Shown piece by piece: positions 10,459-18,320 of a stretch of 64,000 nt of DNA. Each line of letters starts with the position of its first letter. The first letter of the stretch is position 1. This DNA is from Stenotrophomonas indicatrix. Its GTDB lineage: Bacteria; Pseudomonadota; Gammaproteobacteria; Xanthomonadales; Xanthomonadaceae. The position numbers were made by a program, and so were the translations under genes. The stretch covers positions 3,532,001 through 3,596,000 of the forward strand of contig CP168152.1 of the NCBI GenBank assembly GCA_041545745.1, read 5' to 3'. Below the pieces are notes generated by a model. The model searched no databases and was not told the DNA's origin. It worked only from the letters and a program-made list of their open reading frames with translations.

Positions 10459-11397
10459 TCAACCGCCGGTATACGGTCCTTCGCCCGGAAGCACCTGCAG
10501 CAGCGCACGGGTGATCACCCGCGGATACACAGTGAGATGGTCTTCGCCATCAATCACGATGTTCTCCACCTGCAGCTTGCGGCCACTGCGCTGCAGCTGG
10601 GCAGTAAAGTCGGCGGCCTGCCGTAGCATGTCGTTGCCGGTGGAGTAGCGCGGCCCTTCCTTGACCGTCTCGTAGCCGCCCACCGACAACAGCACGCGGG
10701 TCGGCTGCGCCGGGATGACGGCGGCGTCCTGCATGCGCGGCAGCAGGCCTTGGTCGAACCACAGCGACGGGCTGGACAGGATGTAGGTGCTGAACATGTC
10801 CGGCTGGGTCGTCAGCACGTAAGTACCAAACAGCGCGCCATAGGAATGCCCCGCGAACACGCGCCGGGCGGGATCGGTGCGGTAGCGCGCATCGATCATC
10901 GGCAACACCTGCGCAGCCACAAAGTCGCGATAGTGCGCGGCACCACCGTAGGTAACATCATCGCTGTAGTAGCCCGCTGGCGTACGCACCGGGTTGCTGG
11001 GTGTGTAATCGCGCGAGCGGCTCTGCTTGGACGTCAGGCCCTCCTGCGGCGGCAACCCGACCAGGATGAAATCCTCGATGTTGACGCCCTGCTGCCCCAC
11101 CAGGTTGCGCACACTGCGCACCAACGGAAAGCTGTACAGCGCATCGGTCACGTACAGCACCGGGTAGCGTTTTTCAGGATGCGCGGCATAGTCGGCCGGC
11201 AGCGCCACCCAGATCGGATAATCACGACCAACAGGATCGTGCACGCGCTGCGCTTCGGTATCCGGCAGCACCACGCCCGGCACAGCGGTGGCCGCGCTCT
11301 CCTTCGCTTCACCCTGCGCGGCCGGCGGCGCCACCGACATCGCACAACCACTTACGGCCAGGCAGACCGCCACACTCCATCCACGCACACGCTGCAT
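10459..11397 (-). CDS. Alpha/beta-hydrolase-fold esterase, putative lipoprotein
   Basis: A 312-residue protein with a lipoprotein signal (LAVSGCAM, Cys near residue 18), so it is probably anchored in the periplasm. The nucleophile elbow is GHSYGALFG, a late Asp/His pair is plausible in VIDGEDHLTVYP, and DYPIWVALPADYAAHPEKRYPVLYV is typical of the esterase D / IroE-like group of siderophore and related esterases. The substrate cannot be told from sequence. It is followed on the same strand by a gene order suggesting a pair with 11485-12330. Confidence 0.83.
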   Translation of the reverse strand: MQRVRGWSVAVCLAVSGCAMSVAPPAAQGEAKESAATAVPGVVLPDTEAQRVHDPVGRDYPIWVALPADYAAHPEKRYPVLYVTDALYSFPLVRSVRNLVGQQGVNIEDFILVGLPPQEGLTSKQSRSRDYTPSNPVRTPAGYYSDDVTYGGAAHYRDFVAAQVLPMIDARYRTDPARRVFAGHSYGALFGTYVLTTQPDMFSTYILSSPSLWFDQGLLPRMQDAAVIPAQPTRVLLSVGGYETVKEGPRYSTGNDMLRQAADFTAQLQRSGRKLQVENIVIDGEDHLTVYPRVITRALLQVLPGEGPYTGG

Positions 11398-11484
11398 CCG
11401 TTCGCTCTCCCGTTGCGGGCGGCGCGCGCAGATGGCGCCGCTACCGCATCCTCACACGCCGCGTTGCTGCACGCCAAGCCACTC

Positions 11485-12330
11485 TCAAGGCGAAGCCGGC
11501 GGCGGCGCCGGGAACAGCGTGCGTAGCGCCTGCAGCGCCGCTGGGTGGTAGATCGTTGCGTGGGTCTCTTCCGGCAGCGGCTGGTACTTCACCAGCGTTG
11601 CCGGTGATGCCTGCTGCAACACCGCCGCCAAGCGTGCGCTCGACGCGGCCAGTTCCGGCTGGCCACTGCTGGCCAGGAACAGCCGCGCACCGCTGCGGGC
11701 AACTGACGGCAACTGCTTGCCTGCGCCAGACAGCAAAGCGCCGCGGTTCCACCACAGGCTGGGGTCCAGCGCGATATAGCTGTTGAACAAGGTTGGCTCC
11801 TGCAGCAGCGTCTCGACCACGAACAGGCCCGCCAACGATTCGCCGATCAGCGCGCGCTCGTCGGTGGTCGGGTAGCGCTGGCGCACCTGCGGCATCAGTT
11901 CATCGCGCAGGAAATCGCGATATGCCGCCGAGCCACCAATACGTGGCGCGATCTTGCGATCCTCCGCCACGTTGGTGGGGCCGGTCATATCGCGGCGGGG
12001 CTCGGTGTTTTCGATGCCGACCAGCAGGAACGGGCGCATGCTGCCATTGCCGGTCAGTACCTGCACCAGCCCTGCCACGTGCAGGAAGTCCTCGCCGATG
12101 CCGCCGTCCGGCATGTAGATCACCGGCAGCGGCGTCTTCGGATCCAGCCCCCACGGCTGCGGGCGATAGACGTTGATGCGACGGGTTTCGCCCAGTGCCT
12201 TGGATTCGATGGTGAAGGTTTCGCCGATAGCCAGTGGCGAAGCGGCCGCCGGCTGCGCTGCCGGTTCGGCGGCCATCAGCGGCGCGGCGGAGACAGCGGA
12301 CAACAACAGCGACAGCACGATCAAACGCAT
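11485..12330 (-). CDS. Alpha/beta-hydrolase-fold esterase, secreted
   Basis: A 281-residue protein with a Sec signal peptide (MRLIVLSLLLSAVSAAPLMAA). The nucleophile motif is GESLAGLFV, preceded by INVYRPQPWGLDPKTPLPVIYMPDGG and followed by a His in PEETHATIYHP. It belongs to the same esterase group as the gene at 10459-11397 and lies 87 bp upstream of it on the same strand, so the two may be an old tandem duplication. The ATG at 12330 is chosen because the signal peptide starts there; 16 extra codons are possible upstream. Confidence 0.83.
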   Translation of the reverse strand: MRLIVLSLLLSAVSAAPLMAAEPAAQPAAASPLAIGETFTIESKALGETRRINVYRPQPWGLDPKTPLPVIYMPDGGIGEDFLHVAGLVQVLTGNGSMRPFLLVGIENTEPRRDMTGPTNVAEDRKIAPRIGGSAAYRDFLRDELMPQVRQRYPTTDERALIGESLAGLFVVETLLQEPTLFNSYIALDPSLWWNRGALLSGAGKQLPSVARSGARLFLASSGQPELAASSARLAAVLQQASPATLVKYQPLPEETHATIYHPAALQALRTLFPAPPPASP

Positions 12331-12860
12331 GGGGCGCCCCATCCTGGAAAAGACGCCGAGCATAACGTCCGGAGGCAAGCGTTGGCGGCTGCGACGTGCT
12401 TAACATCCCTGCCGGATGCGTAGATCCACGCCATGCGTGGATGATTCCCCGTGAATCGCACCCGGGCGCGGCCCGCCCATACCGCGCGCGTACCGCCACG
12501 TGTCGCGTTTGAACCGCCAAGGACGCCTCTACCGTCGCACCTGCACCGAAATGCGGTGGGTACACAGGAACGCGCAGAGGACATTGACGGCGAAAGTGAA
12601 GCCAGCTTTACACGCGCTGGTTCACGACAGATGCGCCGCCATGTGCGGTTTACGGCATTCTCCAACGTGATCGACCACATGCGTGAACGAATACGTCGCG
12701 CGTTGTCACTTGCTGCATTAGATGCGCCTGCGCAACCATCTTCGCGCGCCTGGAGTCCGCATTTCCCTTCGGAAAATTCTCATTGAACTCCAAGCGCGGG
12801 CGTAAACACCATGCTGCGCCACCGACAACGGGTGGCACCGGGCCTGCAAGCCCGTAATGA
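12331..12860. other. Intergenic region without a supported gene
   Basis: I find no convincing gene in these 530 bases. Reading frames on both strands lack family features and good ribosome sites. It contains one GTAG palindrome at 12419-12443 and a small GC hairpin at 12839-12854 (CGGGC/GCCCG) just before the structured leader described next. Confidence 0.6.
12419..12443 (+). repeat. GTAG palindrome (SMAG-like), GATCCACGC type
   Basis: GTAG followed by the palindrome ATCCACGCCATGCGTGGAT, upstream of the secreted esterase gene and on the opposite strand. Confidence 0.75.
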
Positions 12861-13036
12861 CTATCAAGCACGTTGTTTGCGCTCGCCCGTCGGCACCGTC
12901 CTGAATCGGTGCCGGCGGGCGATCCGTCGGCCTCTATGGCGGGCGGTGCGTGGGGGTCTTCGGGCCCGCCGGTCAATTGCTTGATGTCATTCCGGCTTGC
13001 AGCCACGCACCGTCCGCCACCCGTCTCAGACGGTGG
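12861..13036 (+). ncRNA. Structured leader RNA resembling the C4 antisense family
   Basis: Directly upstream of the 118-residue gene lies an elaborate fold. Hairpin 1 (12883-12922) has a 16-bp stem with one G-U pair. A 17-bp stem (12937-12953 with 13003-13019, one G-U pair) encloses a GGGTC-TTCG-GGCCC tetraloop hairpin (12954-12967). A small hairpin follows at 13021-13033. An 8-base segment of the enclosed region (12978-12985, TGCTTGAT) is complementary to 12863-12870 just upstream. The layout recalls C4 antisense RNA, which precedes icd/ant in phages P1 and P7. The family name is from memory; the structure is seen directly. Confidence 0.5.
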
Positions 13037-13066
13037 CAATCCCATCGCAGAGCCGAGGAAGCCGAG

Positions 13067-13423
13067 ATGACCGAACGTCCGCCCTATGCCTCATATGCCG
13101 CCAGCGTCAACGACGACGACGACAATCCCATACCCGAACTGAGCACCTTCCTGGGCTGCCTCGAACGCATCCGGGCGGGCGAAGGTGCAGACGGCCAGCC
13201 CTGGCCTGATGCAAGCCTTCCCGCAGGGCGCAGGGTGGCGCTGTCACGCCTGGAGCGGGCCGCCGTCGGCATGCTGACCGTGGCAGAGATGCTGCACGCC
13301 GCCGATCGCTGCCGATCGATGGCAACGCCGGACCGATATCTGGATGACGGCGTGGTCGAAGGGCTGTTCTTCGCCTGCCGCGGGCTGGCGGAACTGGTGT
13401 GCCGGGATATCCGGCCTGAGTAG
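13067..13423 (+). CDS. Hypothetical protein downstream of the structured leader
   Basis: A 118-residue acidic soluble protein I do not recognise. It has a run of four Asp near residue 16 and a helical C-terminal half (VALSRLERAAVGMLTVAEMLHAADRC, then GLFFACRGLAELV). No signal peptide or membrane segment. The start at 13067 follows a purine-rich GAGGAAG site about 9 bases upstream. Its position right after a C4-like RNA suggests post-transcriptional control, as for phage icd-type genes, but the protein does not resemble Icd. Confidence 0.7.
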   Translation: MTERPPYASYAASVNDDDDNPIPELSTFLGCLERIRAGEGADGQPWPDASLPAGRRVALSRLERAAVGMLTVAEMLHAADRCRSMATPDRYLDDGVVEGLFFACRGLAELVCRDIRPE

Positions 13424-13503
13424 GAACACCTGCACCACAATCCAGACCATACTCGGGCCGGGTTCGTCCCGAGTTCCATCGACACTGACACAAGGAGGTT
13501 CGC

Positions 13504-13812
13504 ATGTTGAATGCCATGATCATTGCCGCGCTGGCCGCAAGCCCGGCTGCTTCCGTGCCTTACGCCGACTGCCTGCTCGGCAACATCCAACCCGGCCTGT
13601 CCGACCGTGCCGTGCAATTGGTGCAGCAGGCGTGCGCCGCCAAGCACCCCGACAGCTTCATTGCTTCGCTGGAACTCGAGCGCAATTACAGCGCCCAGCG
13701 GCAGGCCCGGTTCGACGCAGAACGCGCTGCAGTGGAGCGTGCTGCGAATGCTGCCGCCAAGGTAGAGGCAGACCGCGAGACAGCCCGTTCCCAGGGCGCG
13801 AAGTCCAAGTAG
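13504..13812 (+). CDS. Small secreted hypothetical protein
   Basis: A 102-residue protein with a short hydrophobic N-terminus (MLNAMIIAALAASPAASV), probably a signal peptide, then YADCLLGNIQPGLSDRAVQLVQQACAAKHP with two Cys, then a charged Ala/Glu/Arg helix likely to form a coiled coil. The Cys-containing core resembles small Cys proteins of the VF_A0006 type, but only two Cys are present, so I leave it unnamed. Strong ribosome site AAGGAGG 6 bases before the ATG. An IS3-family element is inserted 13 bases after its stop, separating it from the hairpin terminator at 15174-15204. Confidence 0.72.
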   Translation: MLNAMIIAALAASPAASVPYADCLLGNIQPGLSDRAVQLVQQACAAKHPDSFIASLELERNYSAQRQARFDAERAAVERAANAAAKVEADRETARSQGAKSK

Positions 13813-13877
13813 GACTCCACGTTCCTGACCCGTCCTGCCATAGGTTGACACCTATGGGGTGGATGATCCGGCCGCCG

Positions 13878-14770
13878 TCAGGCGGCCAAGGACGCCCGGT
13901 GCATCGCATCGGGCGTCTGCATTTTAAGGGACAGGTGGGGGCGCTCGGCGTTGTAGATCTCCACTGCCTCAGCCACCATCTGCCGAGCCTGTCCCAGGTC
14001 CCGTGGGCGACGGAGCAGAAACTCGCATTTGAGGATCCCGTTGATCCGCTCTGCCAGAGCGTTCTGATAGCAATCGTAGCCCTCGGTCATGGAGCAGGTC
14101 AGGCCGTGCTTGGCATGGATCTTCTGATAGTTGTCCGAGCAGTACTGGATGCCCCGATCCGAATGGTGGATCAGCCGTTGCCTCGTTTTCCGGGTTTTCA
14201 GGGCCATCTCCAATGCCTGCGCGGTATGTTCGGTCTGCAGCGTCTCATTCACGCTCCAGCCTACGATCTTGCGTGACCACGCATCGGTAACAAGGCTCAG
14301 GTAAACGAACTTCCCATCTGTTGGTAGATAGGTGATGTCAGCCACCCACACCTGTTCGCAGCCACTGGGAACGATGCATCCTTCACCGGATTTGAGCAGA
14401 TTGGGATGCTTGCGGAAGCGATGATGGCTATCGGTCGTCTTGTGATACGCGCGGCGCTGCGGCACCAGCAAGCGCGCTTCTCGGAGCACGTCAAATAAAC
14501 GATCGCGCCCCAGAGCGATCCCCGCCGCCTGCAGCTTCGGCTCAATCAGATGGTGCAGCTTGCGCGTACCGACCCGAGGCTGGCGCGCGCGGCAGTCGCT
14601 CACCAGCGACAGTGCCGTAGCATCAGCAGCGTCTCGCCGCTGATGGCGGTGACCGGCCTGATAGAACGCCTGCCGACTGATGCCGAAATGGCGGCAAGCC
14701 CTTGCCACGCTTACGCCTTTGAGGCGCCCTTGCGTGAGGACTTGCCGGAAGGCTTTTTTACGATTTTTAC
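13878..14770 (-). CDS. IS3-family transposase OrfB (DDE integrase domain), made by -1 frameshift
   Basis: The rve-type catalytic subunit, produced as an OrfAB fusion of about 411 residues. After a short HTH_21 region (SVARACRHFGISRQAFYQ), the catalytic Asp residues are in VWVADITYLPTDG and HHSDRGIQY, and the Glu is in the NALAERINGILKCEF helix. The start given is approximate because the frame is entered by frameshifting, not from its own start codon. It ends close to the left end of the element. Confidence 0.9.
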
Positions 14771-15112
14771 CCCGTAATCCTCTTTGAGGACATCCACGAT
14801 GGCCTCGAACAACTGCGCCTTCTCGTTTGCCTCCCGCAACTGGACCTGCAGGGCCTTGATCTGTTGTTCCGGCGTCAGCGGCTTGGCCGCCCCGGCTTTG
14901 GGGACAGTGCTCATGGGAGGCAATGATGCCCCAGCTGACCAATCCTGCCGACCATGCCGACGAAGCCAGGAAAGCACCGTGCTGCGCCCTTGGATCCCAT
15001 AACGCTCCTGGGCCTTTTTGTAGGTCAGCTCCCCGCGCTCGACCTGGTCTACCACCGACAACTTGAAGGCCAGCGAGTAATCCCGTTGGCTGCGCCTGAT
15101 TGTTGATTTCAT
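14711..15112 (-). CDS. IS3-family transposase OrfA
   Basis: A 133-residue DNA-binding subunit. A helix-turn-helix occupies the first 60 residues (SLAFKLSVVDQVERGELTYK, then RYGIQGRSTVLSWLRRHG), followed by a leucine-zipper-like helix (EQQIKALQVQLREANEKAQLFEAIVDVL cut here by domain, residues about 85-113) used for multimerisation in this family. Alone it is expected to regulate transposition; the fused OrfAB is the transposase. The slippery heptamer lies near its 3' end. Confidence 0.92.
   Translation of the reverse strand: MKSTIRRSQRDYSLAFKLSVVDQVERGELTYKKAQERYGIQGRSTVLSWLRRHGRQDWSAGASLPPMSTVPKAGAAKPLTPEQQIKALQVQLREANEKAQLFEAIVDVLKEDYGVKIVKKPSGKSSRKGASKA
14753..14759 (-). other. Programmed -1 frameshift site A AAA AAG
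   Basis: On the coding (minus) strand the heptamer A-AAA-AAG occurs in the OrfA reading GTA-AAA-AAG. Slipping by -1 joins OrfA to the OrfB frame (CGT AAA AAA GCC). This is the standard slippery sequence of IS3-family elements. Confidence 0.85.
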
Positions 15113-15173
15113 TGAACATTCCTTTTCCAGAGGGAAAAGGTGTCAACCCAATTCAGGACGGGTCATCCGCAAC

Positions 15174-15204
15174 AAAAAAGGCACCGCTTCGCGGTGCCTT
15201 TTTC
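15174..15204. terminator. Bidirectional Rho-independent terminator
   Basis: An A-tract, stem GGCACCGC/GCGGTGCC with a TTC-type loop, and a T-tract, so it can act on both strands. It was probably the original terminator of the chromosomal tRNA-Lys (minus strand) before the island split that locus, and of the gene at 13504-13812 before the IS inserted. Confidence 0.85.
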
Positions 15205-15223
15205 TATGACCGAAGTCATTGCC

Positions 15224-15273
15224 TGCAATGGTGGGCCGTGATGGATTCGAACCATCGACCAAAAGATTAAAAG
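15224..15273. repeat. Left att repeat: 3' fragment of tRNA-Lys
   Basis: Fifty bases identical to 20873-20922. It contains the tRNA-Lys 3' part from the anticodon loop to CCA (15229-15273, minus strand) but then diverges (AATGCTAGC), so it is a tRNA fragment, not a functional gene. This is the original chromosomal tRNA 3' end, displaced by the island. Confidence 0.92.
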
Positions 15274-15490
15274 AATGCTAGCAAACACAATGGAATCAGT
15301 GCTTTACGCCACTTTTTCTTCCGGCCAGAAGGCATGAAACCCCTTCCACAGCTACCCTGAGCCGGGAATTTTTCCAGCCCACAGTGTAGATCGCAGACCC
15401 TGAGATCAGCTTCGGGCACCCTACGCTTACATAGACTTGCTGGCGATCTGCCGCTAATTTCAGACACTGGTGGAACACAGGAGGTGGTTC

Positions 15491-16024
15491 ATGCTTAGCC
15501 GGCTGGTGAGGTTGCTGCTGGCTCTTACGGCAATCGCGCCCATAAGCGTCTCAGTAGCTTACTCGTATGCGACGCGCGCTCATAACATCCAACTTGCGGT
15601 GATTGCAGCCCTTACCTGCGTTCTACTAGGCGCGCTTAGCCTTGCGATTATTCGCAGGTGCCAGCGCGATCTTGAGCGCGTGCCCGTCAAGATTGAAAAG
15701 GCGAAGAATGCAGACAAGGAAGTGATTGGCTTTTTCGTCGCGTACGCACTCCCACTAGTGTTTCGTGGGCAGGCGTCTGCCGAGCTCGGAGAGTGGATCT
15801 TGGCGGCCGGAATGCTTCTATTTGTGCTGTGGAGCACCAACTCGCTACAGGTGAATCCTGTACTCGGGCTCTTCGGCTACCATTTCTACGAGGTTGAGAC
15901 GCAGGACAAGATCACCTTCTTGCTGATCACTAGAACGAAGATCACAAAGGTTGGCGCCATCAAGGAGATCGTTCAACTTAGCGAGTATGGAATTCTCGAA
16001 GCATCACCCAGAAAAGGAATTTAG
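15491..16024 (+). CDS. kwaA: Kiwa anti-phage protein KwaA (membrane subunit)
   Basis: A 177-residue inner-membrane protein with four hydrophobic segments: LVRLLLALTAIAPISVSVAY, LAVIAALTCVLLGALSLAI, VIGFFVAYALPLVF and WILAAGMLLFVLWSTN. It then has the cytoplasmic tail NPVLGLFGYHFYEVE...FLLITRTKI, which fits the KwaA family. Kiwa is a two-gene phage-defence system in which KwaA and KwaB form a membrane complex that responds to phage infection and blocks phage DNA functions. The ATG at 15491 follows a strong AGGAGG; the frame is open 7 codons further upstream. kwaB starts 2 bases after its stop. Confidence 0.85.
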   Translation: MLSRLVRLLLALTAIAPISVSVAYSYATRAHNIQLAVIAALTCVLLGALSLAIIRRCQRDLERVPVKIEKAKNADKEVIGFFVAYALPLVFRGQASAELGEWILAAGMLLFVLWSTNSLQVNPVLGLFGYHFYEVETQDKITFLLITRTKITKVGAIKEIVQLSEYGILEASPRKGI

Positions 16025-16026
16025 AT

Positions 16027-16887
16027 ATGCTGAACTTGTTTGCACTTACATCAAACCCGAACGCACGAGTGCTTCGCCTGCCTTTGAGTGCACCGCTTCA
16101 ACAGACCATCACCGATGTATTCACGCAGCAGTACAACAACTTTAGTGCGGGCGTCACTGCCCACGTCCAGTTTGATGGGAGATACCGACCCGACAACGAT
16201 GAGCTCCTCGTCATCGACAACTACGTCGATATAGACAATTTGATCGGAGCCACCGTCAACCCGATGGCTGTGCCAACCTTCGATGAAAATGTGCACTCTC
16301 TTGACGACGTCAAAGCACTTTTCACCGGCTCGCCAGATGGGACGCCTCGGGCCCTCGTCCAGCTATTCGAGCGCAGAAGGTTGATCGCAAAAGGCCTTTC
16401 TCTATTCTTTACAGGCAACACATTCCAGAAAGTAGAAGCTGGCGGACTCACGCTGGACACTAGGCTGCTAGCGGTCCTGGAAGGCACGAGGCTCACGTTT
16501 CAGAGCTTTCACTTCCTGCGCAGAGTGTTCGCCGTCAGCGAATGTTACAAGGAGGCAACTGCCCAAGAGGTCGTCGAGTTCGCCAATCACCCCGTTCTTT
16601 ACTCGCCCGACCCGCAGGCATTTGAACGGTCAGCGAACTCGATAATCAGGTCAAAGATCGGCTTGATACTTCAGTCAGATGTCCTTAGCAAGCACACTCC
16701 CCAGGAGCTTGCAGCCGCTGCGTTGGTTTTTAAGCTGGACATACCTCTGACTCAGGACGGCCGCATCGAACTGCCGGAAGCGCCTGCTGACCTTCGCCGT
16801 CTCTTGCGGTTCTTAGATGAGGACTATTACGAGTCTCCTCTCTCGCGCACCCATTTCATCTCCAACTCGAAACGGGTAGCAGACTAG
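16027..16887 (+). CDS. kwaB: Kiwa anti-phage protein KwaB (DUF4868)
   Basis: A 286-residue soluble protein matching the DUF4868/KwaB pattern: an N-terminal half with YVDIDNLIGA, then LFERRRLIAKGLSLFFTGNTFQKVEAGGLT (read here as the family's conserved centre, about 120-150), FLRRVFAVSECYKEA, and a C-terminal LRFLDEDYYESPLS ending in NSKRVAD. In Kiwa the KwaB subunit is the DNA-binding effector partner of KwaA. The 2-base gap to kwaA and an AAGGAA site before the ATG indicate one operon. A GC hairpin at 16899-16918 may terminate it. Confidence 0.85.
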   Translation: MLNLFALTSNPNARVLRLPLSAPLQQTITDVFTQQYNNFSAGVTAHVQFDGRYRPDNDELLVIDNYVDIDNLIGATVNPMAVPTFDENVHSLDDVKALFTGSPDGTPRALVQLFERRRLIAKGLSLFFTGNTFQKVEAGGLTLDTRLLAVLEGTRLTFQSFHFLRRVFAVSECYKEATAQEVVEFANHPVLYSPDPQAFERSANSIIRSKIGLILQSDVLSKHTPQELAAAALVFKLDIPLTQDGRIELPEAPADLRRLLRFLDEDYYESPLSRTHFISNSKRVAD

Positions 16888-16898
16888 GGTAGCAACAT

Positions 16899-16922
16899 GG
16901 AGCCGGCACGATGCCGGCTCTC
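16899..16922 (+). terminator. Hairpin after kwaB
   Basis: Stem GAGCCGGC/GCCGGCTC with a short loop, 12 bases after the kwaB stop, followed by TCCTCGG rather than a long T-tract. Possible weak terminator separating kwaAB from the next gene. Confidence 0.5.
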
Positions 16923-17107
16923 CTCGGGCGCGAGAAGCGTCAACTAGGTCAGACTAGGGACCTATCGACGCAAGCCCGACTTCGCGGACAAAAGAATCTA
17001 TAACGCCACGTTGTAGATCAATGCGACTGGCGCCGACTCCCTCGCAGCACTGCCTTGTGCGCTCCATTGGTGGATACTAAGCCCACCAACCAGTCTCACC
17101 AGGTCCC

Positions 17108-17662
17108 ATGATCTATTTCCCGCACGATCAAAATAGCGCAAGCACCGTAGCCATCTACCGAGGCATGACATTGCATCAGTGGAATACTCGGCAGGGAATC
17201 GCGCGCAAGGGATCCGAACGTGAGGCACAACTCTACGCGGGAGACACAGACGTCGGCGCAGGTGATGCTGACGTGTATGTCTCAAGCTGCGTTCAGAATG
17301 CTCTAACGTTCACAGCAATGGATTCCTCGACCAATAGGCTTAGCTGGCTGAGCTTTAGCAGCGATAGGAACGTTGCAACATTCTTCGCTCTCAATCAGCT
17401 GGACGAGTCTGACTCCGAAGGCGGAGTAGTCATCGAGACGAGCTTGGCACACCTTTGTGGACTTGGCATTCCGTGCGCCGACAACGATCGCAGAATTCCT
17501 TGGGAGCAAGAGATAGGCGTTGATCTCTTCAATCATCCAAGCTTCCCGGAATCAGCCATTATCAAGGTGCATTCAGTACCCTACTCGGAGCTTTGGCGTG
17601 CGGCATCGGCGCTTCAGAGTAGGTGGGGCGCCGCGAAATACACCCGACACGCCTACTTCTGA
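17108..17662 (+). CDS. Unknown island protein with ADP-ribosyltransferase-like motifs
   Basis: A 184-residue protein, no signal peptide or membrane segment. I do not recognise it by overall similarity, but it holds, in order, the three elements of the R-S-E class of ADP-ribosyltransferases: VAIYRGM (Arg near residue 18), WLSFSSDRNVATFFA (S-x-S region near 83-86, followed by the usual VAxxFA helix) and IPWEQEIGVD (E-x-E near 134-136), followed by a terminal strand AIIKVHSVPYSEL. This is inference from motif order only. It lies 220 bp after kwaB, with an in-frame TAA 30 bases before the ATG, so the start is fixed close to 17108. Ribosome site weak. Confidence 0.5.
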   Translation: MIYFPHDQNSASTVAIYRGMTLHQWNTRQGIARKGSEREAQLYAGDTDVGAGDADVYVSSCVQNALTFTAMDSSTNRLSWLSFSSDRNVATFFALNQLDESDSEGGVVIETSLAHLCGLGIPCADNDRRIPWEQEIGVDLFNHPSFPESAIIKVHSVPYSELWRAASALQSRWGAAKYTRHAYF

Positions 17663-18320
17663 GCAGTTGGGGGCGCAGCTCGACCTCCAGCAACTCTGCA
17701 CCAGTCTCACGGCCAGTGCATGATGAAGAAGCCATGCCGATGCTGCTTGCGTCCGATGCACCGCCCATGTAGCGATGCCGTATAAGCCGAGCCGTGAACA
17801 CGGCTCGCAACAACGCAGAGCAGCAGCTGCATCAGTGGCCAACTTCGCCGTTAGGCGGCCTGGGTGGGGGCTGCAAAGGCCTGTTACCCGTAGGGTTCGC
17901 AGGGCCGACAAAGGGCTGCGGGAAGCCTGCGCAGCCATAGCGAGCGAGGGTTCGCCGTTTGCGCGGGGGACGCAGAAAAATCACCCCATGAAGTGCGCAG
18001 GCGTTGCCGGGAGACGAGGGCCCATCACGAGTGCTGGGCGCACTGTGATCCGTTGCCAGGTCCGGATCGGGGCTGGAGAGGTCTGCGAGTCCTGGGCCTT
18101 TGATCGGGGCAGCCTCAAGGGCGTCCTTCCCCGCGGAACCCTGTCTGCCGCCATGACCCACAGTTCATCGCTTTGCTCTTCCGCTGTTCCAATCGCGATA
18201 GCACGCGCCCTTGCTCTCCACCGGCAATGCTCAGCGGCAACCTCAGTCATTCGGATATGATTGAGCCCTGAGGTTTGACCAGAAGGATTGACCTCATACC
18301 GCCGCCATCAGGAGAAGGGA
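17663..18320. other. Unassigned GC-rich stretch inside the island
   Basis: No gene is convincingly supported over 658 bases. Base composition is clearly GC-richer than the AT-rich cargo genes on either side. The best reading frame is on the minus strand (17981-18250, 89 residues, starting MTEVAAEHCRWRARARAIAI). It has no family features I can name and may be the stump of a gene from an integrative element. A small inverted repeat GAGCCGTG-AA-CACGGCTC lies at 17789-17806. Confidence 0.45.

Larger units (their letters stand above)
13826..15165 (-). mobile_element. IS3-family insertion sequence, 1340 bp, intact
   Basis: Terminal inverted repeats are imperfect: the left end begins TGACCCGTCCTG and continues to GGTTGACACCT, and the right end is its complement with a few changes in the middle. 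The element is flanked by a 3-bp direct repeat TCC (13823-13825 and 15166-15168), a typical IS3 target duplication. It encodes orfA and orfB linked by a slippery site. Clean ends, matching target duplication and unbroken frames argue for a fairly recent insertion. Confidence 0.93.

Noticed and set aside
12451..13045. Open frames on both strands (about 110-131 codons) upstream of the 118-residue gene
   Set aside because: No family features, no good start, and much of the stretch is occupied by strong RNA-like secondary structure.
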